Source: Hyphomicrobium album
GTDB taxonomy: Bacteria > Pseudomonadota > Alphaproteobacteria > Rhizobiales > Hyphomicrobiaceae
DNA: 64,000 bases
Direction: 5' to 3'
Assembly (NCBI RefSeq): GCF_009708035.1
Contig: NZ_WMBQ01000001.1
Span: 1,178,001-1,242,000 of the forward strand
Under the pieces are notes generated by a model, which was not told where the DNA came from, made no database searches, and saw only the letters and a program-made list of their open reading frames with translations. A program made the translations under genes and the position numbers. Shown here in pieces: positions 10,219 to 18,892 of this stretch; position 1 is the first letter of the stretch, and each line of letters opens with the position of its first letter.

Positions 10219-10470
10219 ATGCTCAGACTCGTGATGTTGGCGGCGGTCGCCGCCACGATGCTCGCACCCGCCGGCGCGCGCGCCGACAAATCCTGGTGCA
10301 CCGACGAGCACATGCAGAAGATGGACGCCATGGTGGCGAAGATGACCGACGAGGCGAAGAAGAAGTCGGCGCAGACGAACCTCGACGCCTCGAAGGCGGC
10401 GATGAAGTCCGGCGATACCGAAGGCTGCATCGCCAGTATGAAGCTCGCCCATACGGACATGGGCATGTGA
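10219..10470 (+). CDS. Small exported protein of unknown function
   Basis: 83 residues from the ATG at 10219 with GGAGG at ideal spacing. A signal peptide ends at GARADKSW. The mature part is about 60 residues, helical, with two cysteines (WCTDEH and EGCIASM) and many Met residues (MQKMDAMVAKM, MKLAHTDMGM). The Met/His content suggests possible metal contact, which is inference only. Family not recognised. Confidence 0.6.
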   Translation: MLRLVMLAAVAATMLAPAGARADKSWCTDEHMQKMDAMVAKMTDEAKKKSAQTNLDASKAAMKSGDTEGCIASMKLAHTDMGM

Positions 10471-10521
10471 GCGGCGCCCGCGGCGGCATCATGCGCCGTC
10501 CGCGGGCGGCACTTTTATTTT

Positions 10522-10722
10522 CTAGTCGTGCGACTGAGAGCTTGTCGCCGCGCCGCGTTCCAGCTCGCATCGCGCCCGACGGCAACGATCGAGCACGCGC
10601 GCCGCCCCATCCCATGCGTCCTCGGGCAACGACTTCTCGGCCAGTAGCTGACTGATCGCGGCGGCGGCCAATCGAATGTTTCTGACGCGCTGTGCGGTTT
10701 CATCCGCAGTGCTTTGGCTCAT
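10522..10722 (-). CDS. Small cytoplasmic protein of unknown function
   Basis: 66 residues from the ATG at 10722 with GGAGG upstream; the open frame continues to 10866 but overlaps the upstream hairpin region and lacks a start site. The sequence is helical and charged (TAQRVRNIRLAAAAISQLL). No family recognised. The good ribosome-binding site is the main support. Confidence 0.5.
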   Translation of the reverse strand: MSQSTADETAQRVRNIRLAAAAISQLLAEKSLPEDAWDGAARVLDRCRRARCELERGAATSSQSHD

Positions 10723-10866
10723 GGCTGTCCTCCTGGTTGGCGAGGAGAGTGTGGCTCCGCAATGGGGCCGCCAGCAGGCAATCGACTTCACATTCGATGA
10801 GCAGACCGTAAGCAACGGCGCGAGATAAGGCCATTTCGCATGGCGTTGCGGGCGTCGCGCGCGCAA

Positions 10867-10894
10867 AGGCCCGCAGCACTAGCGCTGCGGGCCT
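10867..10894 (-). terminator. Hairpin after the TonB receptor gene
   Basis: AGGCCCGCAGC and GCTGCGGGCCT form a perfect 11-bp stem around a 6-nt loop, 39 nt downstream of the btuB-like stop on the minus strand. No long T-run follows, so it may work with Rho or as an RNA-stabilising end. Confidence 0.6.
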
Positions 10895-10932
10895 GTCAAC
10901 GGGGCCGAATTCACGCCTAGATGTACGCGGTT

Positions 10933-12984
10933 TCAGTTCTCCGGAAGCGCCATTTGCACGCCGCCGTATACGGCCAGGCCGGCGGTTCCGAACTGGGCGA
11001 TGGTCTCATACTGTTCATCAAGCAGGTTCTCGCCTCGAACGTATGCCTTCCAACCCGGAACGATTTCGTAGGCGGCTTTCGCGCTCAACAGAAAGTAGTT
11101 GTCGAGTTGGTCAGTCCGGCTTTGAAACGTATCGGCGACGTACTGGCCGGTGACATTGAGTTCAACCTTGTCGATCGGCTGAAAATCCAGCCCCAAGACG
11201 AAACTGTGGCGCGGCACGAAGGGTAACCGAGTATTGGTAGGCGTTTCCGTCTGCACATACGTGTAGCCCATGCTCACGGCCACGGACTCTGTGAAGTGCG
11301 CCACGCTGCTCAGCTCAACACCCTTCCGGTTCGTCGTGCCGGCCACATTGGCGAGGCAGGGGATGGTCGGATCACTAAAGCAGTCGCCGTTGAACCCAAT
11401 GAGGTTGAGCGTGTCGAGTTCGAAGTAGGTGGCGCTGACCGTGTATGCCCCCCTCATGAACCCCTGATCGACGCCAATGTCCCAGCTTTCACTCTCTTCG
11501 GGTGTGAGGTTGGGGTTGCCGTAGTTGGGCATGAAGAACTGAGGATACGATCCGTACAGCTCATCGAGGCTCGGGGCCCGGAAACCCGTGCTTGCGCTGG
11601 CTCGCAGCTTGGTCTCGGTGCCCGGCAAGAGATAGGCCGCAGTGAGGCGGTACGTATCGAACTGACCGAAGGCGTCATGCTCGTCGATGCGGCCACCGCC
11701 TGTCAGGAGCAGGCCATTTATCGGCTCTATCATAAGCTGGGCAAAGCTTCCGATGATCTCCGCTTCAGGCTGATAGGGTAGGCTATTGTTCGCGAGCGAC
11801 GTTCTTTCCCAGTCTGCGCCAACCAGCAGCGCGAGATGCTCGTTGAAGGACAGCACTCCCTTGTATTCACCCTTTACGCGTTTGCCGGTGTAGGACGAAT
11901 CGGTGGGCGCGCTCGTGACGTCGTGGAAGTCGCGTTCAATCCGCATTCCTTGGATCGCCAACGTGTTCTGGAAGGCGCCGTCAAGAAACGAAAAGCGCGT
12001 TCCGGCGCGTCCTGCCGACTGACGGCTGGTGCCGGAGTTCGCCAGATCTCCGAAAATGACAGCGCCGAACGGATCGGGGTTCACGTTGCCATCGAATTCG
12101 TTCTTGGCGTCGTAAGTGCGAGCGGCAAAGAAGACGCTAACCGACGGCGAGATGAAATACTCGCCTCGCCCCGAGAGGGTGAGGTTGCGATATCCATCAT
12201 CCTCGTTGCCGGCCGACGCGGCAGAGAATCCCGCCGTGTTAATGCCCTGCACCGTCAGCGCGACGTTGCTCCCATCCTGCGAGGCGAAGCCCGCCGTATA
12301 GGCACCGCGATAGGTACTGTAGGAGCCATACTCGGCACCACCACTCTGGGAAAATCCCGGTTTCGTCGCGACCTTCGTTTCTATGCTGATCACGCCGGCG
12401 ACTGCGTCGCCACCGTATAGTGTGCTCTGCGAGCCCTTCAATACCTCGATGCGCGATACGTCGCCCACCAGCAGATGCTCGAAATGGGTCTGTGTTTCAG
12501 TGCCCGACGGGTCGCTCACGTCGATACCGTCGATCAAGACCTTAACGTACTTCAGCGCGGCGCCGCGCACACTCAGACGTGTTGTGGATCCCGGAGGACC
12601 GTTCTGGCTGAAGTTAACGCCAGTGACTTGCTGCAGATAGTCCTTGAGGAACGTCTTAGACTGCTTGTCGAGATCCCTTTCCGTCAACACCGTGACCGAC
12701 GAGCCGACCTTGGCGGCATCGGTCGGTGTGTTGTTAGCAGAATGCACGACAGGGGCATCCGTATCGGATGCGGCGCCGCTCACCTGGGTAACCGGAACCT
12801 GTGGCTCTGAGCCCGGCCGCTTCTTGACCTTCTTAGTCGTCTCGACCTCGAGCGGCGGCAGCTCGGTCGCCGACTGGGCGAGCGCGCCGGTGGCCATGGC
12901 GAGCGAAAGGATGGAAGCGGATGCGGCAAGAATGCCGGCATAGATGGATGGTCTAGGCGAACGCCTCGAAAAACGCAGATACAT
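10933..12984 (-). CDS. btuB: TonB-dependent receptor, BtuB-like (cobalamin uptake)
   Basis: 683 residues. A signal peptide ends near ATGALAQS. The TonB-box region ELPPLEVETTKKV follows. The plug domain (about residues 85-205) includes FLKDYLQQVTGVN and the RIEVLKGSQSTLYGGDAVAGVI motif, and a long beta-barrel follows. Length and layout fit BtuB of about 600-680 residues. The specific support for cobalamin is the riboswitch about 260 nt upstream on the same strand. The barrel ends in ALPEN, not in the usual terminal Phe or Trp. The neighbouring permease and ebo genes do not look related to B12. Confidence 0.88.
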   Translation of the reverse strand: MYLRFSRRSPRPSIYAGILAASASILSLAMATGALAQSATELPPLEVETTKKVKKRPGSEPQVPVTQVSGAASDTDAPVVHSANNTPTDAAKVGSSVTVLTERDLDKQSKTFLKDYLQQVTGVNFSQNGPPGSTTRLSVRGAALKYVKVLIDGIDVSDPSGTETQTHFEHLLVGDVSRIEVLKGSQSTLYGGDAVAGVISIETKVATKPGFSQSGGAEYGSYSTYRGAYTAGFASQDGSNVALTVQGINTAGFSAASAGNEDDGYRNLTLSGRGEYFISPSVSVFFAARTYDAKNEFDGNVNPDPFGAVIFGDLANSGTSRQSAGRAGTRFSFLDGAFQNTLAIQGMRIERDFHDVTSAPTDSSYTGKRVKGEYKGVLSFNEHLALLVGADWERTSLANNSLPYQPEAEIIGSFAQLMIEPINGLLLTGGGRIDEHDAFGQFDTYRLTAAYLLPGTETKLRASASTGFRAPSLDELYGSYPQFFMPNYGNPNLTPEESESWDIGVDQGFMRGAYTVSATYFELDTLNLIGFNGDCFSDPTIPCLANVAGTTNRKGVELSSVAHFTESVAVSMGYTYVQTETPTNTRLPFVPRHSFVLGLDFQPIDKVELNVTGQYVADTFQSRTDQLDNYFLLSAKAAYEIVPGWKAYVRGENLLDEQYETIAQFGTAGLAVYGGVQMALPEN

Positions 12985-13244
12985 GGTAGCCCCCCGTTAC
13001 GCAGAACTGAGCCTCGGGGAAGCTCGACATCACGCACACTCTATACGCATTGAACTCCGCCAAACGACAGTCGCCAGCCGAAGCTGCAGCGATCGCGGCA
13101 ACATCGAGCTCGAATTGCTAGTGTCTGGAGATGACACCGTAAAATGACATGCCTGACGTAGCTCCCCTTCGGTTGCACATCAGTCGCCGCTACGGGTAAC
13201 CGTTCCACCGCGCGGCCCGCACGGAGGATGGGCGACTCGCGACG

Positions 13245-13425
13245 GAAGGTCTCCTGGCTTACGGCTCGAACGTTTCTCTCCGCCTTCCCAGCAGCCGAGT
13301 TGGCTGCCAGTGGCATTCGGGAGAAACTTGCCGCTTACAGTTGCGGGCGCAGCCGCGGCTTCGACCTAAGTCTCACCGCGTTCCCTTACTCCGTCACGGG
13401 CGATATGTGCGCTGGTAAGCGCCGT
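13245..13425 (-). promoter_or_regulatory. Cobalamin (AdoCbl) riboswitch
   Basis: Read on the minus strand, the region has the consensus blocks in order: AAGGGAACGCGGTGAGA, then GCGCCCGCAACTGTAAGC, the B12-box GCCACTG (complement of 13308-13314), GCTGGGAAGGCGG, and the 3' AAGCCAGGAGACC (complement of 13248-13260). It ends about 260 nt before the btuB-like start. B12 binding should repress the receptor, as in known btuB leaders. Confidence 0.95.
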
Positions 13426-13506
13426 TCGTGTCAACGATGAATTGCAACAGCAGCGTGGAGCGCGGAGTCTCGCGACGGATTTGCAACAGCCCTGCGCTCT
13501 CCAATT

Positions 13507-14844
13507 TTATCTGGTCGGGCAATCTATCGTGTTGATCTGGCGACCCGTCCAACGCCGGTAGAGCCATTCGGCTACGAACGACGCAGCCGCGATGAGGACG
13601 AGTGCCGCGATCGCCGCAGGCTGCTGCTGGAGTGTGTAGACCCCGAGAACAGCGAACATGGCGAGGCAAGTGAGCAGCGACAGCCAGACGATCAACGCAT
13701 TCGCCCCCGTCTGCTTCAGAACCAGGAGGTGGCCCGCATTCACCGCGCCATAGACGAGAAGGAAAGCGGCACTTCCCATCATGGCAATTCCGGAGAGGTC
13801 GAAGCACAGCATCACCACGATGACGAGCGCTGCGGTGAGGAGGAGGCCACCCGTCGCCTGCTTCCATTCGACACACGAGAGACGTGCCGGCAGTTCGCCG
13901 TCGCGGGCGATCATGTAGCAAACGTTGGCCGAGCCGAAGAGCGTGGCGTTGATCGCCGACGCGGTCGAGAACAGCGCGGCGATCGCGATGAGCCGGAAGC
14001 CCGTTTCTCCGAGGAACGGCCTGGCGGCCTCCGCCAGCGCGTAGTCCCTGGCGCGCTCGATTTCAGCATCGGACAGATTGCCGGTTACGGTCAACGACAC
14101 GGCGAGGTAAAGGACGATCACCAAGAGCACGGCGATGTACAGAGCGCGCGGCAAGGTCCTTTGCGGATCGCGCATGTCGCCGGCCGCATTGGTGATGAGC
14201 CCGAACCCCTCGTAGCCGATGAACAGCACACCGGCCCCGAACAGGATCGCTTGCTCTCCGGGCCACAGCGCGGGCGACAGGTTCTCCGGCCTGATGAAGT
14301 AGAGCCCCACGGCGGCAAAGACGACGAGGATCGCCACCTTGACGGCAACGATGATCGTTTCGCCGCGCCCCATGATCTTGGCGCCGAACGCATTGACGAC
14401 CGTCACGAGCAGCACGGCGCCGATCGCCAGGAACTTGAGCAGCAATGCCGACGGCCGATCAGTGATGAAGGTGGCGGCGTAGTTGCCGAAGGCCGTCGCA
14501 TAGAGCGCGAGCGAGATGATGTAACCGGCCCACATGAACAGGTTGAGGCCGCCGGCGAACACGCCGTCGCCGAAGCTCTTCACCAGGAAGTGTACGGCCC
14601 CGCCGGCGGAGGGGAACGCCGCGCCGAGCTTGGCATAGGAATAGGTGGAGAGCAGCGCCACGACGCCGCCGATCGCGAAAGCTAGCCACATGGCGTTGCC
14701 GGCCGCCTGCGCGACCACGCCGAGGATCGAGAAGATGCCTGCGCCAACCATGCCGCCGATGCCAATGGACACCGCGGCTACCAGGCCGATTTGGCCGGCA
14801 TCGGGCTGTGATGAAGGAGCGTGGTCAGAAGATTTCTTGGTCAT
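13507..14844 (-). CDS. APC superfamily amino-acid permease
   Basis: 445 residues with about twelve hydrophobic helices. The N-terminal GLVAAVSIGIGGMVGAGIFSILG motif is the substrate-binding TM1 signature of amino acid/polyamine/organocation transporters. FPSAGGAVHFLVKSFG in the TM2-TM3 region also fits. Inner-membrane uptake or exchange of an amino acid or amine is likely, but the substrate cannot be read. It starts 89 nt downstream of idi on the same strand, so readthrough from the leftward ebo-side genes is possible. Confidence 0.88.
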   Translation of the reverse strand: MTKKSSDHAPSSQPDAGQIGLVAAVSIGIGGMVGAGIFSILGVVAQAAGNAMWLAFAIGGVVALLSTYSYAKLGAAFPSAGGAVHFLVKSFGDGVFAGGLNLFMWAGYIISLALYATAFGNYAATFITDRPSALLLKFLAIGAVLLVTVVNAFGAKIMGRGETIIVAVKVAILVVFAAVGLYFIRPENLSPALWPGEQAILFGAGVLFIGYEGFGLITNAAGDMRDPQRTLPRALYIAVLLVIVLYLAVSLTVTGNLSDAEIERARDYALAEAARPFLGETGFRLIAIAALFSTASAINATLFGSANVCYMIARDGELPARLSCVEWKQATGGLLLTAALVIVVMLCFDLSGIAMMGSAAFLLVYGAVNAGHLLVLKQTGANALIVWLSLLTCLAMFAVLGVYTLQQQPAAIAALVLIAAASFVAEWLYRRWTGRQINTIDCPTR

Positions 14845-14932
14845 GGCGCGCAGTGTAGCGGATTCGCTTCCTGCGAGACGCCTTGCACGGCCTTGTCACT
14901 TTCGCGACGGGCGCGCGGCAAAATACCGAATC

Positions 14933-15490
14933 CTAGATGCGGCCTACGGCGCCGATGTCCTGGTCGTCCATGCCGAGTTCGCCGAGATCGAGCGTGAGGT
15001 AGAGACGGAACCACGGGGTGAACCGCTCCGGCGTCGCGACGGCGGTTCGGCGCACAGCGAACAGAGGCTGCCAACTGTGTGCGTCGGCTTCGGCGGGATC
15101 GGGCTCGACAGCGCCGCGCCAGCAAGCCGTGAATAGGTGGACCAGCTCATGCTCGACGAGGCCACCGCCGACATCGGCGCGATAGATGAGGGTTTGCAGC
15201 GGCATCAACCCGCAATCGACGCCCATCTCTTCAAAGAGGCGGCGCCTTGCGGCGACCGCAGTCTCCTCGCCAGGACGCGGATGCCCGCAACAGGCGTTGG
15301 CCCATTGGCCGCCCGAGTGATATTTGCCGCGCGCCCGCTTCTGCAGCAGCAGGTTGCCGGCGCCGTCGTGAACGAGAACAGAGAACGCGCGATGCAATTG
15401 TCCGTTGACGTGCGCGTCGAGCTTGGGCGCCGTGCCGAGCGGCCGATCGTCGCCATCGACCAAGATCACGCGCTCGAGGGCATCATTCAT
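14933..15490 (-). CDS. idi: Isopentenyl-diphosphate delta-isomerase, type 1
   Basis: 185 residues. Nudix-fold enzyme interconverting IPP and DMAPP. The catalytic Cys lies in NACCGHP (about residue 68), and the metal-binding stretch RRLFEEMGV and the EHELVHLF segment with the second catalytic Glu are present. The ATG at 15490 overlaps the stop of the EboF-like gene (ATGA), so translation is probably coupled. Being coupled to ebo genes that include a UbiA prenyltransferase suggests it supplies DMAPP or a longer prenyl donor for that pathway (inference). Confidence 0.93.
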   Translation of the reverse strand: MNDALERVILVDGDDRPLGTAPKLDAHVNGQLHRAFSVLVHDGAGNLLLQKRARGKYHSGGQWANACCGHPRPGEETAVAARRRLFEEMGVDCGLMPLQTLIYRADVGGGLVEHELVHLFTACWRGAVEPDPAEADAHSWQPLFAVRRTAVATPERFTPWFRLYLTLDLGELGMDDQDIGAVGRI

Positions 15491-16905
15491 CGCACTGCTC
15501 GCATGGTCGGGCCCGTTTGGCCGCGCACCTGTTTTCCGAAGATGTGCTCGAGCATCAACTGTTTGACGTCGGTCGCCTGGCACGCGCCGTCCGGCAGAGC
15601 GTCGGCCACCGACGAAATGACGACCGGGCCACGCGCTTCCGGCGTGTCGGCTCGACCGTGCGAGCCGCGCACCAGTGCAGCATCGAGCGGAATGACGTCC
15701 ATCAGCGTTCGCAATCCGAGCTTCCGCTTCAACAAGCGCCAGGCGACGGCGAGCCTTGGAAAACGGATGGCCGGATCGAGGAACAGCTCGACGGGGTCGT
15801 ATCCTGGCTTGCGATGAATGTCGACCGTGCGCGCAAAGTCGGGTGCAAGCCGATCGTCGAGCCAATAGTAATAGGTGAACCACGCATTGGGCTGGGCGAT
15901 CGCCACCAGTTCGCCCGACCGCGCGTGATCGAGCCCGTGCGCGCGCTTTTCCTCTTCGCCCCAGACTGCGGCGACGCCATCAAGGGCTTCGATGAGCGCG
16001 CGAACCTGCGGCACATCGCGCTTGTCCTCCACGTACACGTGCGCGACCTGATGGTCGGCAACCGCGAAGGCGCGCGACTGGGGCGGATCGAGGAGCTCGC
16101 CCCCCTCTTCGACGCGGACGGCGAGCAGCCCCGTCTCGCGCAGGGCGCGGTTGATGTGCACCGCTTTGTCGACGGGGACGATGCCGTATTCGGAGAGTAT
16201 GAGCACACGCCGGCCCGACGCCTCGGCCGCGGCGATCAGGTCGCCGACGACGGCGTCGACCTCGCGCAGATCGTCGGCGATGTCGTCGTCTGCCGGTCCA
16301 AGCTTCTGCAGGCAATAGTCGAGGTGCGGGAGATAGACGAGGGTTAGCGTCGGATTGCGCGTCGCCATGACGTGCAGCGCCGCGTCCGCAATCCAACGCG
16401 TCGACGAGATCGACGTTGCCGGTCCCCAGAAGGAGAACAGCGGGAAGGCGCCGAGCTTGGCGGTCAGCTCGTCGCGCAGCTCGGAGGGCTGCGCGTAGCA
16501 ATCCGGCAATTTGCGCCCGTCGGCTTTGTATATCGGCCGCGGCGTCACCGCGTAGTCCGCGCTCGAGGCCATGTTGTACCACCAGAACATGTTGGCGCAG
16601 GTGAAGCCCGGATCCCGCTTCTTGGCCGCGTCCCACACGCGCTCGCCGTCGAGCAGGCGGTTCGACTGCCGCCACAGCCATATCTCGCAGAGATCGCGGA
16701 ATAGCCAGCCGTTGGCAACGGCGCCGTGACCGCTGGGCGGCAGACCGGTGAGGAACGTCGCTTGCACCGAACAGGTCACGGCCGGCGTCACGGTACGCAA
16801 CGGGCGCGTGCCGCCGCGCTGCGCCAGGCGCGCGATGTTGGGCGTGTTGGCGCCGATAAGTTCCGGCGTCAGCCCAACGACATTGAGAACCAATAAGGGA
16901 TGCAT
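15487..16905 (-). CDS. eboF: EboF-like alkaline-phosphatase superfamily phosphodiesterase
   Basis: 472 residues from the ATG at 16905; the frame is open to 16962 but the MHPLLVLNVVGLTPEL start fits the family. It belongs to the type I phosphodiesterase/nucleotide pyrophosphatase group: nucleophile region TPAVTCSVQATFLTG, then GHGAVANGWLF, YLPHLDY, ILSEYGIVPV and ADHQVAHVYV with the metal ligands. The first metal-site Asp usual in this superfamily is not obvious in LNVVGLTPE. A member of this family is the sixth ebo gene (eboF) in cyanobacteria and algae. Here it is on the strand opposite eboDECAB, 2.4 kb from eboD, with idi coupled to its 3' end. The ebo assignment is by family and context. 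Confidence 0.72.
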   Translation of the reverse strand: MHPLLVLNVVGLTPELIGANTPNIARLAQRGGTRPLRTVTPAVTCSVQATFLTGLPPSGHGAVANGWLFRDLCEIWLWRQSNRLLDGERVWDAAKKRDPGFTCANMFWWYNMASSADYAVTPRPIYKADGRKLPDCYAQPSELRDELTAKLGAFPLFSFWGPATSISSTRWIADAALHVMATRNPTLTLVYLPHLDYCLQKLGPADDDIADDLREVDAVVGDLIAAAEASGRRVLILSEYGIVPVDKAVHINRALRETGLLAVRVEEGGELLDPPQSRAFAVADHQVAHVYVEDKRDVPQVRALIEALDGVAAVWGEEEKRAHGLDHARSGELVAIAQPNAWFTYYYWLDDRLAPDFARTVDIHRKPGYDPVELFLDPAIRFPRLAVAWRLLKRKLGLRTLMDVIPLDAALVRGSHGRADTPEARGPVVISSVADALPDGACQATDVKQLMLEHIFGKQVRGQTGPTMRAVR

Positions 16906-16933
16906 GGCCGTTTCCACCCCCGGCGGCGATCGC

Positions 16934-17386
16934 TCACTTCTTAAGGGTGTGGATGTAGGCAATCATCTGCAGGATCTGATCTTGGGTAACGCCGCGCTTG
17001 GAGAAGGGGCGCATGGCGCCGGCAGCGCCAGAGTGGATCACCTCGAACATCCCGACGTCGGTGTTGGCCCGCTTGTTGACGTACGTATTGTCGATGAGGC
17101 TCGGCCCCATGCCGCCCGAGCCGTCCGGCTTGTGACAGACCTGGCAGTTGGCGTCGTAGAGCGCTTTGCCGGCGGCTATGGCATCGGGATTGCCGACGTA
17201 GGGGTTCTTGCCGGTTTCCTGGAACGACTTCACCGCGTCGGTGAACACCTCGCCCTTGATGGGGGAGATATCGATGGGCGAGTCGTCGAGCGCATTGAGG
17301 AACTCGATGGCGGCGGCGGGAACGACGAGCGCTAGTCCGATGGCGAGGCTGGCAAGCGCACGGGATAGGCGCGGTTTGGCGAGCAT
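16934..17386 (-). CDS. Cytochrome cL-like c-type cytochrome (XoxG/MxaG type)
   Basis: 150 residues. A signal peptide (LASLAIGLALVVPAAA) precedes one CxxCH heme site (CQVCH, residues 81-85). The N-terminal part GEVFTDAVKSFQETGKNPYVG resembles the N-terminal extension of cytochrome cL (MxaG/XoxG), the electron acceptor of PQQ alcohol dehydrogenases. A Met in GAMRPFSK is a possible sixth ligand. It lies 87 nt downstream of a PQQ-dependent dehydrogenase on the same strand, with a strong hairpin between, so it is probably that enzyme's periplasmic electron acceptor. Confidence 0.85.
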   Translation of the reverse strand: MLAKPRLSRALASLAIGLALVVPAAAIEFLNALDDSPIDISPIKGEVFTDAVKSFQETGKNPYVGNPDAIAAGKALYDANCQVCHKPDGSGGMGPSLIDNTYVNKRANTDVGMFEVIHSGAAGAMRPFSKRGVTQDQILQMIAYIHTLKK

Positions 17387-17419
17387 CAGAAATTCCTAAG
17401 GGCGCGTTGGAAGCGGACA

Positions 17420-17452
17420 CAGGGTCCCTCGCGACGGGAGCGAGGGACCCTG
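17420..17452 (-). other. Intercistronic hairpin, 13-bp perfect stem
   Basis: CAGGGTCCCTCGC and GCGAGGGACCCTG pair perfectly around a 7-nt loop. It sits 21 nt after the PQQ-dehydrogenase stop and 33 nt before the cytochrome start. No T-run follows on the minus strand, so partial attenuation or mRNA protection is more likely than full termination (inference). Confidence 0.65.
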
Positions 17453-17473
17453 CTGGCTAGACCGACGAAGCGG

Positions 17474-18892
17474 TCACTTTTTCGTCTTGGCGACTTCAGC
17501 GCCGGCGGGGACCTTGTCCGCCGCCACGATGCGCCACAGCGCGCCGGGCGGGTTTGCCAACGGTCCCTTGTCGTCGGTGTAGAAGCAGTCGCAGTTGACG
17601 GCGAGCACGGTGCCGTCCTCGTCGTTGTTACCTGACGTGAACTGCAGCGACGTCTGCACCAGTTCCTGGAGCTGCCACTTCTTGCCGTCCCAGCCGGTGC
17701 CGAACACGCGGCCCGAGCACCAGTCGCCGGTCAAGAACACGCCGTTCATGCCGGCGTAGTTGGCAACGCCAAGGCCCATGACCGAGCAGCCCCAGCCGTC
17801 CTTGAGCTTCTCGGCACCCGGATAGGGCTCCTGGTGCGGGTACTCGGCGACCGGCAGCACGCCGACCTGCGGGCACTTGTCATTGGCTCCGGTCATCGGG
17901 TGGCAGTTCGTACCCATGTTGAACTTCCAGCCATAGTTCTCACCGCCCTTGCTGCCGGCCGGCTGCCAGTCGATCTCCTCGAGATGGTTCTGGCCGACGT
18001 CGGCGATGAAGAGGCCGCCGTTCTTACGGTCGAAGCGGAACGAGTACGGATTGCGCAGACCATAGGCCCAGATCTCCGGACGGGCGCCCATGTGGATCTT
18101 GGAGAAGCCCTCCTCGGTGATGCCGAAGAGCGCCATCATGCGATCCTGGTAGGCATGGCCGAAGGGATTGTCGGCGGGAACCTTGTAGCCGACACCGTCA
18201 GGCGTATTGACGTCAAGGCGCAGCATCTTGCCCCACAGCACGTCCTTGCGCTGACCGGCATCCAGAGGATCGCCTTCCCAGCCGGCATCACCCTTGCCGA
18301 CATAAAGATAGCCGTCGGGACCGAACTCGATGCCGCCGCCGTAGTGGTTGTAGTAGGGCTGCGGGATGATGGTGATGACCTTGGCCGACTTTTGCGCCTG
18401 ATCGACCGTCACCTCGTCAGGGCTTCCAGGGTCGACAGTATAGCGTGTGATCATGTGCGCGCCGTTGAACGGCAGTGAGGAGTAGCTGACGTAGAAGTAG
18501 CCGTTCTCTTTGAACTTCGGGTCGAACGCCACTGCCCACAGGCCCTGCTCCACGAAGCCCGTCTGAACTTCCGTGCCGAGCGGGGTGTTCTTGGTCAGGT
18601 CGAGGAACGGCTTCTCGGCGACCTTGCCGTCCTTGACGACCTTGATCCGCCCGACGCGCTCAACGACGAAGATACGTCCGGTGCCGTCGAACGCCGAGGC
18701 GACGCCGACTGGATCGTTGAATCCATCGGCCAGTTTCACGAGCGCGATCTTCGGATCGCCGGGCAGCTTGCCACCCGGCCGCGCGACTTCGGACGCCTGG
18801 GTGGGGACAGTCTGCGCGACCGCTACGGTCGAGCCTACGGCTCCCAACACAGCCATCCCCATCGACGCGGCTTTGATCAACCGCATTCCCAT
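17474..18892 (-). CDS. PQQ-dependent dehydrogenase of the glucose/sorbosone type
   Basis: 472 residues from the ATG at 18892, which has GGGAG at good spacing; an ATG at 18907 has no site. A signal peptide ends near TVAVAQ. The beta-propeller fold is seen in RIFVVERVGRIKVV, DPVGVASAF, GQNHLEEID, GENYGWKFN and the NPYSFRFD segment, typical of soluble glucose/sorbosone dehydrogenases. Substrate: a sugar or cyclitol is likely, not methanol. The coupled cytochrome cL-like protein would take the electrons. Context beside ebo genes suggests it may oxidise a secreted intermediate (inference). Confidence 0.82.
   Translation of the reverse strand: MGMRLIKAASMGMAVLGAVGSTVAVAQTVPTQASEVARPGGKLPGDPKIALVKLADGFNDPVGVASAFDGTGRIFVVERVGRIKVVKDGKVAEKPFLDLTKNTPLGTEVQTGFVEQGLWAVAFDPKFKENGYFYVSYSSLPFNGAHMITRYTVDPGSPDEVTVDQAQKSAKVITIIPQPYYNHYGGGIEFGPDGYLYVGKGDAGWEGDPLDAGQRKDVLWGKMLRLDVNTPDGVGYKVPADNPFGHAYQDRMMALFGITEEGFSKIHMGARPEIWAYGLRNPYSFRFDRKNGGLFIADVGQNHLEEIDWQPAGSKGGENYGWKFNMGTNCHPMTGANDKCPQVGVLPVAEYPHQEPYPGAEKLKDGWGCSVMGLGVANYAGMNGVFLTGDWCSGRVFGTGWDGKKWQLQELVQTSLQFTSGNNDEDGTVLAVNCDCFYTDDKGPLANPPGALWRIVAADKVPAGAEVAKTKK

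Noticed and set aside
13729-14685. 318-codon frame on the plus strand
   Set aside because: It is antisense to the APC permease, with charged low-complexity translation and no start site support.
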